Of a stretch of 64,000 nucleotides of DNA, positions 1 through 11,489 are shown one piece after another. The notes beneath the pieces were generated by a model. That model had not been told where the DNA came from. It made no database searches and saw nothing but the letters and a program-made list of their open reading frames with translations. Source of the DNA: Climacteris rufus (lineage: Eukaryota > Chordata > Aves > Passeriformes > Climacteridae); assembly GCA_013398175.1 (NCBI GenBank), contig VZRZ01000222.1:1459401-1523400 (forward strand). Direction: 5' to 3'. Position numbers and translations under genes: made by a program. Position 1 is the first letter of the stretch, and each line of letters begins with the position of its first letter.

Positions 1-114
1 TAAATGTCCAGATAAGTTTGTCTATCCAGGTAATAGTTTCTGTTGCTACCATTGTAGAGTTTGTGCTTGACTCACCTCTAGAGATGGTATGTAACTTTCT
101 ACTTACCTTGGTAG

Positions 115-255
115 GTAATAATAACGATGGCATTGAAAGTCGGAATGGCACTGCAAGTGCTCTTTTGCACATAGATGAGTCATCTGGACTTGGGAGACTG
201 GCCAAGCAAAAACCAAAGAAAAAGAGGAGACCTGAGTCCAGGCAGTATCAGACAG
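115..255 (+). CDS. ZFX: ZFX penultimate coding exon (acidic domain end and NLS)
   Basis: The acceptor AG is at 113-114 and the donor GT at 256-257. The exon is 141 nt long and starts with two bases that complete a Gly codon from the upstream exon. It encodes GNNNDGIESRNGTASALL, then HIDESSGLGRLAK and the basic KPKKKRR cluster, and ends QYQT plus one base. The first 114 bases of the window are upstream intron. Confidence 0.88.
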
Positions 256-2860
256 GTGAGTATCTGGTGGCTGGCTGTGCTCTCATTCCTCCAGGCACTT
301 GCCCACAAACAGATACATGTGCAGTGTCTTGTAAAAACAGGGATTTGGGGAATTACTTGGTTGACAACACTTCTGCTTTATAAATGAATGCATATTTAAT
401 TTTACAAATTTTAAATACATCGGTGATTTGGATTGTGATAAGTGTTTTAAAAGAAATCATCTCTGACATAGGAAAAAATCAGTATCATAACAAAAGGTTA
501 AAAACCTATATACTTAACTTGCCACACCAGTTTTAATGTTTAATGTAACTTTTTTAGAGGTGATGTTAGATAAACTGTTCTGTAATAGTGCCTTTGAAAA
601 ACCCTTTTTGTCTTTATTGAAAATATATAGAACAAGGCATTTCATTGTATCAGCTCAGCAGGTGACTGGAAAGTCTGAACATTGTATATTAATGTTTGGT
701 AGTGTAACTTCTATACCCTTTTCTGTCTTAATTGTGAAATAAATTGCCTACATTTTTCCTTCCATCTGTAAAAAGAAAAGTGCTCTTTGGCATTATTTGG
801 CTTCTGCTGTTACTGTGTTATGGTCAGAATATTTATTTGGTTTGATGAGGTTGAAAAAACACACCTGTTTTCTTTAGCAGCCTTGCCTTGAATGATACTA
901 AAAGCTTCTTTCCAAATTGTGACTTAACTGTAGGAGTTCTGTTTTATTTAGCACTGAGTGAGTAAACTGGGCAAATTAAGGTTGGCTTTTTCTGTTTCCA
1001 GCTACCCAGTCAGATCTCCTTATAAAACATTTTTGGGAAAGACAGCTTTTTTAATGTGCCTAGACAAATTCAGGGTGATGGATGAGTGCAAATAATTTCC
1101 AAAGCTTTGAGGTGTCTGTATGTGAAACGTGTTCTTATTGATTCTTGCTTGGTACCTCTTCAGATTGTAGCTGTGCCAGATGGTACCAGGAGGAGGTGTT
1201 AGTTTGGGGGCATCTGAATTGTAGTCAGCACTAGGTGATTAAACTGCCAGATTAAACTTTATCTACAGATTTGGGGAGAGTCTAAAGAAGATCATGTGCT
1301 TTGCTTACTAGATGATAGCCAGTTTAACAAGTTGGCTGCTGTCCTTGGCACCAGCGTTGGTTCCTGTGTGCGCTTAATGTGTGAACTCAGAATTCTTCAA
1401 AATAAAATTACTGGAGGTGAAGAACAGCTGGGTGATGCTTTGGTTGTCTCCATCAAAAAACCGTCTTTCCTTTCTGTTAGTAATAAACATGAGTGAAAAT
1501 AGTAATTCCCTCACTTTCTTTTACCTAACTCAGTAACGAGCTTGTTTATTGTATAGTGAAGTGTATGTATCCAATCCCGCTCAACAATTTATCCTATTGT
1601 TAATGTCTGACATCTATTGAAGGGTAATGTTGTTGTATAATATTGCTGAAGGGATTTTTTTGTTGTTTTTCAGCAATAATCATTGGCCCCGATGGTCATC
1701 CGTTGACAGTCTACCCCTGCATGATTTGTGGAAAGAAATTTAAATCTAGAGGTTTCTTGAAAAGGCACATGAAAAACCACCCGGAGCACCTTCTTACTAA
1801 GAAGAAATACAGATGCACAGACTGTGATTACACTACGAATAAAAAAATAAGTTTACATAACCACTTGGAGAGTCATAAGCTGACCAACAAAACAGAAAAG
1901 CTTCTGGAGTGCGACGAGTGTGGGAAAACCTTCTCTCATGCAGGAACTTTATTTACTCACAAGATGGTGCACAGGGACAAAGGAGTTAATAAAATGCACA
2001 AGTGCAAATTCTGCGATTACGAGACGGCGGAACAAGGCTTGCTGAGTCACCACCTTTTAGCTGTCCACAGCAAGAACTTTCCTCACATTTGCGTGGAGTG
2101 CGGCAAAGGGTTTCGGCACCCGTCGGAGCTGAAGAAGCACATGCGGATCCACACTGGGGAGAAGCCCTACCAGTGCCAGTACTGCGAGTACCGCTCGGCC
2201 GACTCCTCCAACTTGAAAACGCACGTAAAGACTAAACACAGCAAGGAAACGCCGCTCAAGTGCGACATTTGTTTCCAGACTTTTTCAGATACCAAAGAGC
2301 TACAGCAGCATACGCTTATGCATCAAGAAAGCAAAACACACCAGTGTTTGCATTGTGACCATAAGAGCTCAAACTCGAGTGATCTGAAACGACACATAAT
2401 TTCAGTCCACACAAAAGACTATCCTCATAAGTGTGATATGTGTGATAAAGGCTTTCACAGGCCTTCGGAACTGAAAAAACACGTGGCAGCTCACAAGGGT
2501 AAAAAATTGCACCAGTGCAGACACTGTGACTTTAAAATTGCAGATCCCTTCATCCTGAGCCGCCACATACTCTCAGTTCACACAAAAGATCTTCCATTCA
2601 GGTGCAAGAGATGTAGAAAGGGCTTTAGGCAGCAAAACGAGCTGAAAAAACACATGAAAACACACAGTGGCAGGAAAGTGTATCAGTGTGAGTACTGTGA
2701 GTATAGCACTACAGACGCCTCAGGCTTCAAACGGCACGTGATTTCCATTCACACAAAAGACTACCCTCACCGGTGTGAGTACTGCAAGAAGGGTTTCCGA
2801 AGGCCTTCCGAGAAGAACCAGCACATTATGCGACATCACAAAGATGTTGGGCTGCCTTAA
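115..2860 (+). CDS. ZFX: ZFX zinc-finger transcription factor, last two coding exons (5' partial)
   Basis: Exons 115-255 and 1674-2860 are joined across a GT-AG intron in phase 1. The first encodes the stretch before the fingers, with GTASALLHIDES and a basic cluster KQKPKKKRRP that matches the known ZFX nuclear localisation signal. The second encodes 13 C2H2 fingers (first Cys at about 1718, last His at about 2839) and ends in GLP-stop. Fingers alternate between a standard spacing and a His-x4-His or x5 type, as in the ZFX/ZFY/ZNF711 family. The conserved lead-in GPDGHPLTVYPCMICGKKFK and the finger order fit ZFX better than ZNF711. ZFX is a nuclear sequence-specific activator that in mammals binds downstream of CpG-island promoters. 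The acidic activation domain and all upstream exons lie outside the window. No frameshift or stop interrupts the reading frame. I am confident in the family and fairly confident of ZFX over its paralogues. Confidence 0.93.
256..1673 (+). other. ZFX last intron
   Basis: This is a 1.4-kb GT-AG intron and I recognise no transposable element in it. It contains an open stretch at 1269-1416 bounded by an acceptor-like CTACAG and a donor-like GGAG|GTGA (see findings). The length of that stretch is not a multiple of three and its frame is incompatible with ZFX, so it is not treated as a coding exon. Confidence 0.8.
1674..2860 (+). CDS. ZFX: ZFX terminal coding exon (13 C2H2 zinc fingers)
   Basis: The acceptor is TTTTTCAG ending at 1673, and the reading frame stays open to TAA at 2858-2860 (394 whole residues plus a split Ala). 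Thirteen CxxC...H fingers can be counted in order with no lost Cys or His ligand. Having all fingers in one large exon is the usual ZFX/ZFY arrangement. Codons over fingers 5-6 (about 2090-2235) are strikingly GC- and CpG-rich compared with the AT-rich codons on either side. Confidence 0.95.
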
Positions 2861-3097
2861 AGTCTCTTTCACAGACTGATGGCTGGAATTATAAAGGAAA
2901 TTTGCCTTTCAGGCAGTTAGCTTATTTTAAAGCCAATCACCTGCGATCACACACACACACAAAAAAAAAAAAAAAGAAAACAACAAAAAAAATACTGTGC
3001 ATTTGATTTGTTGCTGTATAAAAATAGGATTATTGCTTCTAGATGACTTTTATACCTTTTGTTCAATAGCGTGTTCTGAATTCTATTCAGTTTGTTT

Positions 3098-3142
3098 AAT
3101 AAATGAAGAAAAGATGGCAACAATAAAGTTGCATTTAATAAA
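3098..3142 (+). terminator. Cluster of three polyadenylation signals
   Basis: Three AATAAA hexamers lie within 45 bp, at 3098, 3122 and 3137, about 240-280 bp after the ZFX stop codon. This is the best candidate for the proximal cleavage and polyadenylation site. Confidence 0.6.
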
Positions 3143-5491
3143 GTAAACCCTGTCTCTTACTGAGTTTTTCAACCGTAATAGTTTATTTAAATATATTTAT
3201 CTTACTGACCTCGTTGATACTCACAGTGTCCATGTTAATGCAGTTTTGTCGTGAATTTTAAAAATACAAAATTTCTCTTGATAAAATTGTCAGAGGTGTG
3301 TATAAAATGGGGAATTGTCATGTTGACAATAAAGTCACTAGGGCCCACCGGATTGTCTTGTTTTAATTATACAGACTTTGTGGCAGGTTGACTGTATTTT
3401 CCAGTGGAGGAGTTAAAAGTCTCGCTTCGTTGCAGAAAACTCTTTGTGTTTTAATTCTGGTTTCAGAGAGAAAAATATTTTTTAAATGGTTTGGGGCGGT
3501 TTCTGTCTTTCCTGGGCAAATTTAAAAGTGTGCGCAAATACTACATTTATTGTTCTGTGCTTCTTTGTCTTTGAAAGGTTTTGTGTGTTACAAAGAGTTT
3601 TGTTCGCTTTACTCCTGTCTTAATGTTGGAAACGTAAAAATACTCTTGTTCCATTTGCAGAGTTAATAATAGATCACAACTGTCTGTATGTGCTGGTAAA
3701 CGTACCTCAAACTTTATGCTTTTCTGTATGTTGGTATTTCTTTGAAAGAGCAGTTTGTGGTTCAAGTCACATTTTTCCTGTGAGTTGTTTTAGAATAAAG
3801 TGTAAGACCGAGAGGTGCCTCGATTTTGGAAACCAGAGATTTACAGTGAGAGCTTAGGAGGGGAATGGAGCAGAGCAGATGCGTTCAGAGGGAGTAGAGA
3901 TGTTGTAACGTAGATATCCTTAGTCAGAGAAGTAACTTATGATAGATGCAGTTCTGTTACTGAATTGAATGTTTTTCCTGAGCCATTAGTAGCTGTGTTC
4001 AGCTGCTGTTTATTAATTAGTACAGTATCCAGAATTAACCCAGTTCTTTTAATCTGTTTATAAGCAGCTGGGAGAATATTACAATTATTAGATGCAATTT
4101 TGCCACCTGAAGACTATTACAAAGTAGCTCCATATCATTTGCTAATTGCCACGTAAATGTACCAAGCACAAAGTCATGTACCTTAACAACAACTGTGGAG
4201 CAAAAAGCCCAAACCATTTTAATTACAGGCCAGATTTTAGGACCTGGCCCTGCTCCCTTTGCTCAAATTCCCACCCCAGCCACTGTTCGATGATGGATTG
4301 CAGAATTCGGTCCCGGCTGCCTGCCAGATGAGGATAGATTTGTAACCAACTATTCGCTAGTGGAAAGGGTTCAGAGCCTGAGCCAGTGTTAATTCCTATT
4401 TCTAGGCAGGTGAACTTCCAATTGAAATCAAACAGGAATTTTAGCGGTGGTTTCAAATTTGGGGTGATGGAGGGACAAAGGTTTCCTTTTGGATGTGCAT
4501 CTCCTAGGCCTTTTGTGTTTGTGTGGTTACTGAGCCCCGCCCCTCCTTCTCAGCCCTCCTGTCTGTCTGTGAGCTGAAGTCCTTGTCTGTAGTGTGCAGT
4601 CCAGGAGGGCCCAATGCCACGTCACTGCCTGTGTTTCTCTGATGGATTTTTCTTTCCTTGCCCGCTTGCAGTGCCCCCAGATTTGCCCAGTGTGCTCTTG
4701 TATAATGTTGCTACTAGCAGGCCGTGCCCCTTTAGCGTGTCAGACCTGGCTGTGCTGCACTGTGCCTTCCTTGAAATCCCCGCTGAACCAGTGGATTTCC
4801 TTCATGGCTGTAGTGTCCATTGCCTACTGATGCCAAATCAGAAGCAGTAAAACCCAGCAGAGATTTCCCACTCGCTTCTTGCAAGAGTACCCGCCTATGA
4901 CTACATTATTTTGCTCTCTTATGTTCAAGCATTTTCTAACTGGAAACCTGGAAAGTGTACAAAATCTGCATAAATTCCCATCGTATTGCTGAGGATTTTA
5001 GCCATTTTGAACTTTATTTTTTTAAATAAGCTGAAAGACAAAGAACACAATTTTACGCATTTTCTTTCTCTTACGTAGCCTGGAATCATACACACTTTTT
5101 TTTTTAAAGCACAATGTCAAAATTTTTTTTTTAATAATTAAGGGTTTGGTCAAGTGGATTTTGTAAAATGTATTTGTCTGTATAAAGAGAAAATGAAATT
5201 ATAGTTATTGTTAATGTACTGACATTAGTTACAGGTTAGTTTTAATTCTTAAATAATTTGCTTAGCAAATGCTATAAAATGGATGTTTCAGTTTAATGTT
5301 TAAAAAAAGGTACAGATTTTTACAAGGACATAATATAAATTATTGTTCTGTAGAAAATACCCTGTTAAATATTGTATACGTCCTTCCCTCTGTACACTTT
5401 GTAAAAAAGACAAAAGAAAAAACAAAATACATAGAACCATATAGGGATGTGTGACATTATTGTAATTGTGTACTTGATAATAACGTGAAAA

Positions 5492-5497
5492 AATAAA
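5492..5497 (+). terminator. Candidate distal ZFX polyadenylation signal
   Basis: An AATAAA hexamer lies at the right edge of the AT-rich block. Base composition changes within a few tens of bases downstream, which would suit a transcript end here. Confidence 0.4.
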
Positions 5498-5515
5498 ATT
5501 CAAAATATTTTCCTT

Positions 5516-8500
5516 TTAATGAACGTTCAGTCTATTTGATGCCAGTTCTGAGATGGAGCCCTGTTCTGAGGGACACGGTCACCTGCAGCTCTCCTGCACT
5601 TTAACTTTCCTTCTGCTCCCTGCCCTTCAGCTCATTTGTGCAGTTCTGGGGTGGGGGCGATTCAGTCCCTGCTGTGGTTGAAACGTACCTTGACCTGGAA
5701 GTCTACAAAAGTGAAAGGGATGGCAGGTCTTCATAATCCATTTTAATGCCATTTTTATTTTAAGAAATTCATGTCTGTTGAACTTCTGATAATGCCTTCG
5801 TGTTTTTCAGCAAGGTGGTTACCTGCTAAGTGCTGCTACACTGGCCCAGAACACCCCACCAGACCTCGAAACAAATGAGGGCACTGCTGCCCTTGGAACT
5901 GAATAAATGTTTCCAGGTGCCTCTTGTTTTGCTGTGTGAGCCCCAGCAGGAGCCCTGCTCCCTCCCTTCCTGCTGGGATGGCTGAGCACGATGCAGCTCC
6001 GGCAGGAGTGGGGCCTGAGCGGGGCCTGTGCCCATCCTCACTGCCCTGCCCGGCTTCCCCTGCTGCTCCCTGGCAGGCCTGGCACTGGCTGGCCGTGGCC
6101 ATGGAGGGGGCTGCTGCCTGTTTTCCCCACTGCTCTCCGAATGCTTCAGCCCAGTGAAACTCGGCTGGGCAGGCGGGAACCCTTTGGCAATGGTTGGTCA
6201 GCACAGGCCATCCCATGCTCACGGTGCACAGCACCCAAAACCAACCCGCTGGTCCCGTGAACCTGAGGGCAGAGCTGCTCTTGGGTGGCACTGCCCTCTC
6301 TAGACCTGCCTGGGAAGGGAGGAGGTGGTGTCTGCTGGCCCAGATGCCTTCAGGCCATCACACCAATTTAGTTACTCTCAGTGGGTACCTTTAGGAAATG
6401 CTGACTCATTCCTTGTCGTGGATCATTGTGCAGCCCCACTGGCACTGGGCTGCTCTCCACAGTGAGAGGCTGTCACACTACATAGCCAGAAATTTGCTTT
6501 GGATTTGATTTGTGTTTTTATTTTCTCCATCTACCTGACATTCCTCAGCCACTCATCATGAAAAACTCTACATTGAGTACCTGAGACATTCAGGGGCACT
6601 GGGGAATAAATGCACCCAATTCTGGCTGCTGTGAGAAAGGGCCAGGAGCAATTACAGCTCTACTTTATGCAGACTAGCAAATGCCACCCTCCCCTAGGAT
6701 CTCCCCCTCTTCCTTTTGGGTTTCCTTAGCTCTGGAAGCCTCACTGCTTGGCTGCCAGGCTCTGCTGAAGGTTCCTCCACTTGCCCAGGTGCCTGCAGCC
6801 CCGCACCGGTGATTTCCCCCTCACTGGGACACAGTAGCAAAGTCACCCAGAGCCTGCCTGCCAACCTGAGAGTTCTTTGACAGCCTTATTTGCAAGCCAA
6901 AGGGCTGTGTCACTAATTAGGAAAATAGGCAGCTGGCTATCAGCTCACTGCAGTTCCCTGGCTTGTTAAAGGTGGTAATTAAAATTAAATAATATGTCAT
7001 TAATAGAAAACACAATTAGTACGTTAACAATTAGGACAGGTAGAAAACTGACCAAGGAGGGGCTGACTGGAACCAATAAGCAGGGGAGCAGAGGGGTCAG
7101 GAGCAGAAGAGTTGTCAATACACACAAAAGGCAGACACATCAAAAACCTTTCATTTGGTTTTTCAGAAGTTTGAAAGGAGGGTTGGTTGATTTGGTTTCC
7201 TCAAAGTGCTGATGCAGGAAAGGTTTTCGATATTTTTTCCTTTTCTAATAGTAGCATAAGTATCAAATAAGGCTGGGGATGTTTTTTTTTCCAGACCTGT
7301 GACAATCAAGAATGATACTAATTTCTGTAGGCAATGTGCATTTCAAAACTACAAGCACAGGTGGTTCAGAGGCCATGTGGCAGAACACTTTTGTAATATT
7401 TACTGGAATCTCACAGAAATCCACAAATCTGGAAAAAATGCTACTGTTGTATTGAAGACAAAACTTTGAGAGTCATCTCAGCACAAGCCCAAGGCAAAAC
7501 TGGGATAAAGAATTACTGCTCTTAGGACCAAGTAAAGGACCTAAAGGGAACATAAGGAGAGTTAAACACAACAAACACATCCTCTGATATAGTTGGAGCA
7601 CATAAATGTATGCCCTGCCTTTGAACAAACCCCTCCAACGCCATGGTAGCACAGGGCTGTGTGCTGGGCTGGCCCTGGTGTGACAGCACAACCCTGCACA
7701 GCCGAGCCCCATGCACCACCGTGCAGCTCACCCCTCCTGCTCTGCCTCTCACCTGAATTTCTGCCGTGGTTTAACCACTGTTTGAGATTCACTTTAACCA
7801 GCTCCACCGTGGAGCCAAGGGTGCAGTGTCAGTGGCTTCAGACAGGCGACTCCCAATGTGGTGCTTGTCTCTCCCTGCCTCCTGGCTGGGGGATGTCTGT
7901 CAGGCCCACTGCCCTGAGAGGCCAATGCCCCTGTGCTGGTCAGGGGTTGAGGAACCTGAGTGACTCGATTTTGAGGAGGAAGGTGCTTGAAACCAGGGTT
8001 TTGACTGAAAAACTTACAGTCTGTAATCAAAGCCCAGAACAGGTCACTGGAAAGCACTGGCCCTCATGAGAGCATTTCCAACAGGGACTGCAGACATGTT
8101 CCTGCCCTAGGAAACAGAAAGCCACACAAAGTGCTCATTTTGAGATTTTTAAACTAAAGTCTAGGAGATTAGCTAGAAGCTCAAAGGACAACCTGCAAGT
8201 ACAGCGTTAGGCAGGGTCCAGAATCCTGCCTTGCCCTATTTAGATTTCTTGGTCTTAGTTCAGTTGCTCACAGGCAGGCACAAAAGCCACTTGGGATTGC
8301 CAGGTGCTACACAGGTCCTGAGGGGAATCTATGCATGATGGTGTGCCCAGTGTCCTTCGAAACAAGTACAAATGAAAAGACACCTCATGACATACAAAAA
8401 AAAAAAAAATAAAGAAGGAGATAACACAGACTTGATTTTTCTCTTGCACTGGCATGAGAAAAAAAATTTGTTAAGGCTGATACTGTAAAGTTAGCTCTAA

Positions 8501-10690
8501 GAAAACTGGGACATACTTTGTTTGACACAGCCCAGTAAAACAAGGAATGCCAGGATTGTATCCATTTGAAAGGATGAATCATAATTAACAAGCACTCACA
8601 GGTACAGAAGCTGGGATGTTACAGCCAGTCAAATGACTAGCAGAGGCAGAGAATGCTAAGAATAAAGAAGTGGTTGAAATTGGAAAAATTAATATATACT
8701 TTATATATTTACTCTATTTTTAAATGTAATTATGGTATCATTAACATAATTTTGCCTATCTATCATGGCTGTACTAAGAGAGCACTTTAGTTTCCTTACT
8801 TCTTAGGCTTTTATTGCAGCAGTTTTGCTAAAATGTCTCTGGCATGCCTGGCATAGAGCCATGTGAATTCTCTGTGGGTAGTCAGAGCAATGCCAGCACT
8901 TATCCGGACCCACTAAGCTCCTTTGCAGCAGTACCCAAAGCTATCACCACACTGCACAGCTGACCAGTATCACAATAAACCTGACCTGCATGCAGGAGAA
9001 AACACCCCACAGCCCTACACTGCCATGCAAGGCTTCCTACAGCACAACAAACACCTTGCAAAAAGACCCCAACCAGGGTGGTGGTACCACCTCACAGTCA
9101 CTGCAGAGGAAGGGGAGCACTGTCCGGGTGCTCAGGGCTATCACCACAAATTCAGATGCTTCACATGTGCAGGCACAGAGCCTGGGAAGGACCAGAAGCA
9201 GCTGACTGCTGCAGAAAGACAAACAGCCCGTGCTGAAAGTGCCCCGTGCCAGGATTTTCATGCACACATGAAGAGAATCACGGCAGGAGCGCAGGATGGG
9301 CTCCTGCATGAGGCCAGGGGATGATGGAGCCATAGCACTGAGGCCAGGTAGCTCTTACTTACAAATGCAGACCAAAACCTTCCCCACAATGTGGGTATTA
9401 AGTGCCTGCTCTGGCAAGGCTGGCAAGCAGGATCCCAGTTTGGCCACCTTCCCAGGAGGCCTGACCTGTGCTGGGTCGTGGGGCCTTCTGACAACTGCAC
9501 ACAGGGATGGAACAAATCCCCTCTCCTCCTCTGGCTCTGGCTGGAGGGAGGGAGGAATGGGCTGGCAAAAGTGGCTTAGCAGCAACTCCTTTTCTTACTA
9601 GATATTCCTTTTCTTCTTTGGGAGCTTTTGAAATGAGCTGAACACAATGAAATGCAACCCAAGTATCAGCTTGGCCACTTTCAGGAGTTCAGTTACAGAA
9701 AGGACTGAATAAAAAGAGATTTCCTTCTTGCTGCAGGGAGACAAGGAGGCTGGGAAGAGTGCACCAGCAGTCAACACTAGTTGGATTTCATTTCCTGGTG
9801 TAGAAGACCCATTCGAGCAAAGAGAAATCCCTGTACTTGCAGGATCATCCCCAGCTTCTCAGGGAGGGGAAGGACTTGATTTACCATCTGTGTTCAAATA
9901 AGCACAAGTGGGAGAAGTGATGTCCCCCAGAACACATACCCATCTGTGAAATACGTCGGTGCTTAAAAGGCAAAAATGTTTGGCAAGTGGTGTCTCTTCA
10001 GTCTGTCACAGCTCTTACTTAAAAGAAAATTAAACTAACATGATCTTGACTCTGAAACCTGAAAGTGATTCCAGATTATAGAGCAACCTCTCAGAGCTGA
10101 GCTCCAATGCCTAAAAATAATGTTTTTTCCCATTTCTATTTATTTCTTTGTAAGTTTTGGAACAGCGTACAACAAGCTGTAACACAAATGGTAGGTGACA
10201 TGCAACTAGTCCTGACGGCTCTGCATACATTAACCATCAGTCTGGATTGCTAAAAAAGGACCTCTAGAGTACAGGATCAATGCTGATGGCACCATGTCCA
10301 TCCTTCAGTCATTCTGGTGGCTTTTGTATGGTTTGAATAACCAAGGTCCCTGTTGGGGTGCAAGATCAATCCAGCAGCGCTGAGGATGCCATCTCAACCA
10401 CTGAGCCCTGTGCCAGCACTCCCTGCTGCTTCCTTGCAGGTTTGTTTTTCTTCCCCATCACACGAGAGAGTAAGGAAATTATTTTATCCAAAGCCTCATC
10501 AGACTTGCCTGTGCTTAGCTCATTAGCGCTAAGAGGCTTGTGAGTCTTAAATCAGTGATCCTGTTAGTGGGACCAGCATTAGGAACCCGTAGGGGTCCTG
10601 TTCCCTCTTGGGACTGCCCAGTTCGAGGGGCAGAAACCACAGGGTTGCCTTTTGGTTTTTGGTTGGCCTGGCCAAGGTCAGGCTAAGTTC
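5516..10690. other. Intergenic sequence, no gene recognised
   Basis: Open frames in this stretch are short (151 aa at most), lack family motifs and overlap on both strands in GC-rich stretches, as expected by chance. Features seen are a TAATTA-rich block at 6885-7050, a short A-rich tract at about 8396-8410 and an AT-rich patch at 8685-8760. I recognise no CR1, LTR or RNA gene here. Confidence 0.6.
6885..7050. promoter_or_regulatory. Candidate conserved noncoding element (homeodomain-motif cluster)
   Basis: Within about 150 bp there are CTAATTAGG, GGTAATTAAAATTAAATAAT, CATTAATAG and two CAATTAG copies flanking ACGTTAAC. This is far denser in ATTA cores than the surrounding GC-richer DNA, and it sits next to a CAGCTGG E-box-like site. 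Regulatory function is inferred from composition only. Confidence 0.3.
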
Positions 10691-10708
10691 TGCTGACTGA
10701 CCAAACGA

Positions 10709-10793
10709 TGGCCAGCTCAGGAGTGCAGCATGGCCATTCAGGAGTGCAGGGTGGCCATTCAGGAGTGCAGGGTGGCCATTCAGGAGTGCTCGG
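10709..10793. repeat. 21-bp minisatellite, four copies
   Basis: There are four head-to-tail copies of a 21-22 bp unit beginning TGGCCATTCAGGAGTGCAGGG. Copies 2 and 3 are identical, while copy 1 (22 bp) and copy 4 are diverged. The unit is a multiple of three, so it creates repeated GVQGGHS-like peptides in the overlapping open frames. Those frames are not taken to be genes. Confidence 0.9.
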
Positions 10794-10949
10794 CTTTCCC
10801 TCTTCCCTCACCGCAGAGGAGGCTCCACAAGCACGCGATGCTCCCCCAGTGAGGAGCGGGTTTGAACAGCAAATGGACACTCGGAGGGCTTTGGGGAGAG
10901 GGGCTGAGGGATGTCTCCAAACGAGAGGAAGGCTGAGCAGCTTTCCCAG

Positions 10950-11430
10950 CTGATGTGTCCTCGGAAAGCTTGTGCTGCTCCTGACCTGCCAGGCTGCCGC
11001 TGCTGGGATCCTTTCTTTGGAGCGGCGAGCGGCAAGAGGCAGAAGGGGCGAGAGGTGGGAACTGCAGCGGTGGAGCTGGACAGGCCGCCTGCGGCAACTC
11101 TCCCAGACTGTNTGCCGGACAAGGCCGCGCCCGGGGCAGGGCCCGCTGGGCCGCGGGGTCCCTCAGCCGCCGTGCCCGCAGCAGGAGAGCCGCAGCACAG
11201 ATGTGTCCCGGGCTGCCGGACCGCGGGCTCTCGGAGGGCGGGAGAGAGCTGCCCGCTGAGGGATCGCCCCGCGGCCCCGGGACCGAGATAAGCTGGGGTT
11301 AAACCCCCCGGCAGCCGGGGCAGGGGGGCCGGACCCCACACCGCTGCTCAGACTCTGGGTCCTGCCAAACCCCCGGAGCGGGACAAGCAAAGATGCCCAT
11401 CCTGTGGGCCGTGGCACTGGGGCAGGAGAC
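10950..11430. promoter_or_regulatory. CpG island without an assigned gene
   Basis: This is a GC-rich, CpG-dense block of roughly 480 bp (for example GCCGCGGGG, CCGCGGGC, GCCCCGCGG) with one unresolved base at 11112. It lies 8.1 kb after the ZFX stop codon and 14 kb before the next gene. It is followed immediately by an AT-rich, motif-dense block at 11490-11830. It could be the promoter of an unrecognised or noncoding transcript, or an orphan CpG island attached to an enhancer. No coding exon is recognised beside it. Confidence 0.6.
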
Positions 11431-11489
11431 CAGGACACCTGGTCCCGTGGGAAAGCAAACTCAAACGGGAGCCGTCGATTCTTTCGGGA

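Larger units (their letters stand above)
2861..5515 (+). other. ZFX: Probable long ZFX 3'UTR
   Basis: The sequence after the stop codon is AT-rich and repeat-poor up to about 5.5 kb, then changes abruptly to GC-richer intergenic DNA. Polyadenylation signals AATAAA occur at 3098, 3122, 3137, 3328, 3794 and 5492. The cluster at 3098-3142 is the most likely proximal site and 5492 a plausible distal one. Mammalian ZFX also has a very long 3'UTR. The true 3' end cannot be fixed without transcript data. Confidence 0.55.

Noticed and set aside
1674..2860. ZNF711 as the identity of the zinc-finger gene
   Set aside because: The upstream exon (GTASALLHIDES, KQKPKKKRR) and the finger lead-in match ZFX more closely as I recall the two. 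A tree would settle it.
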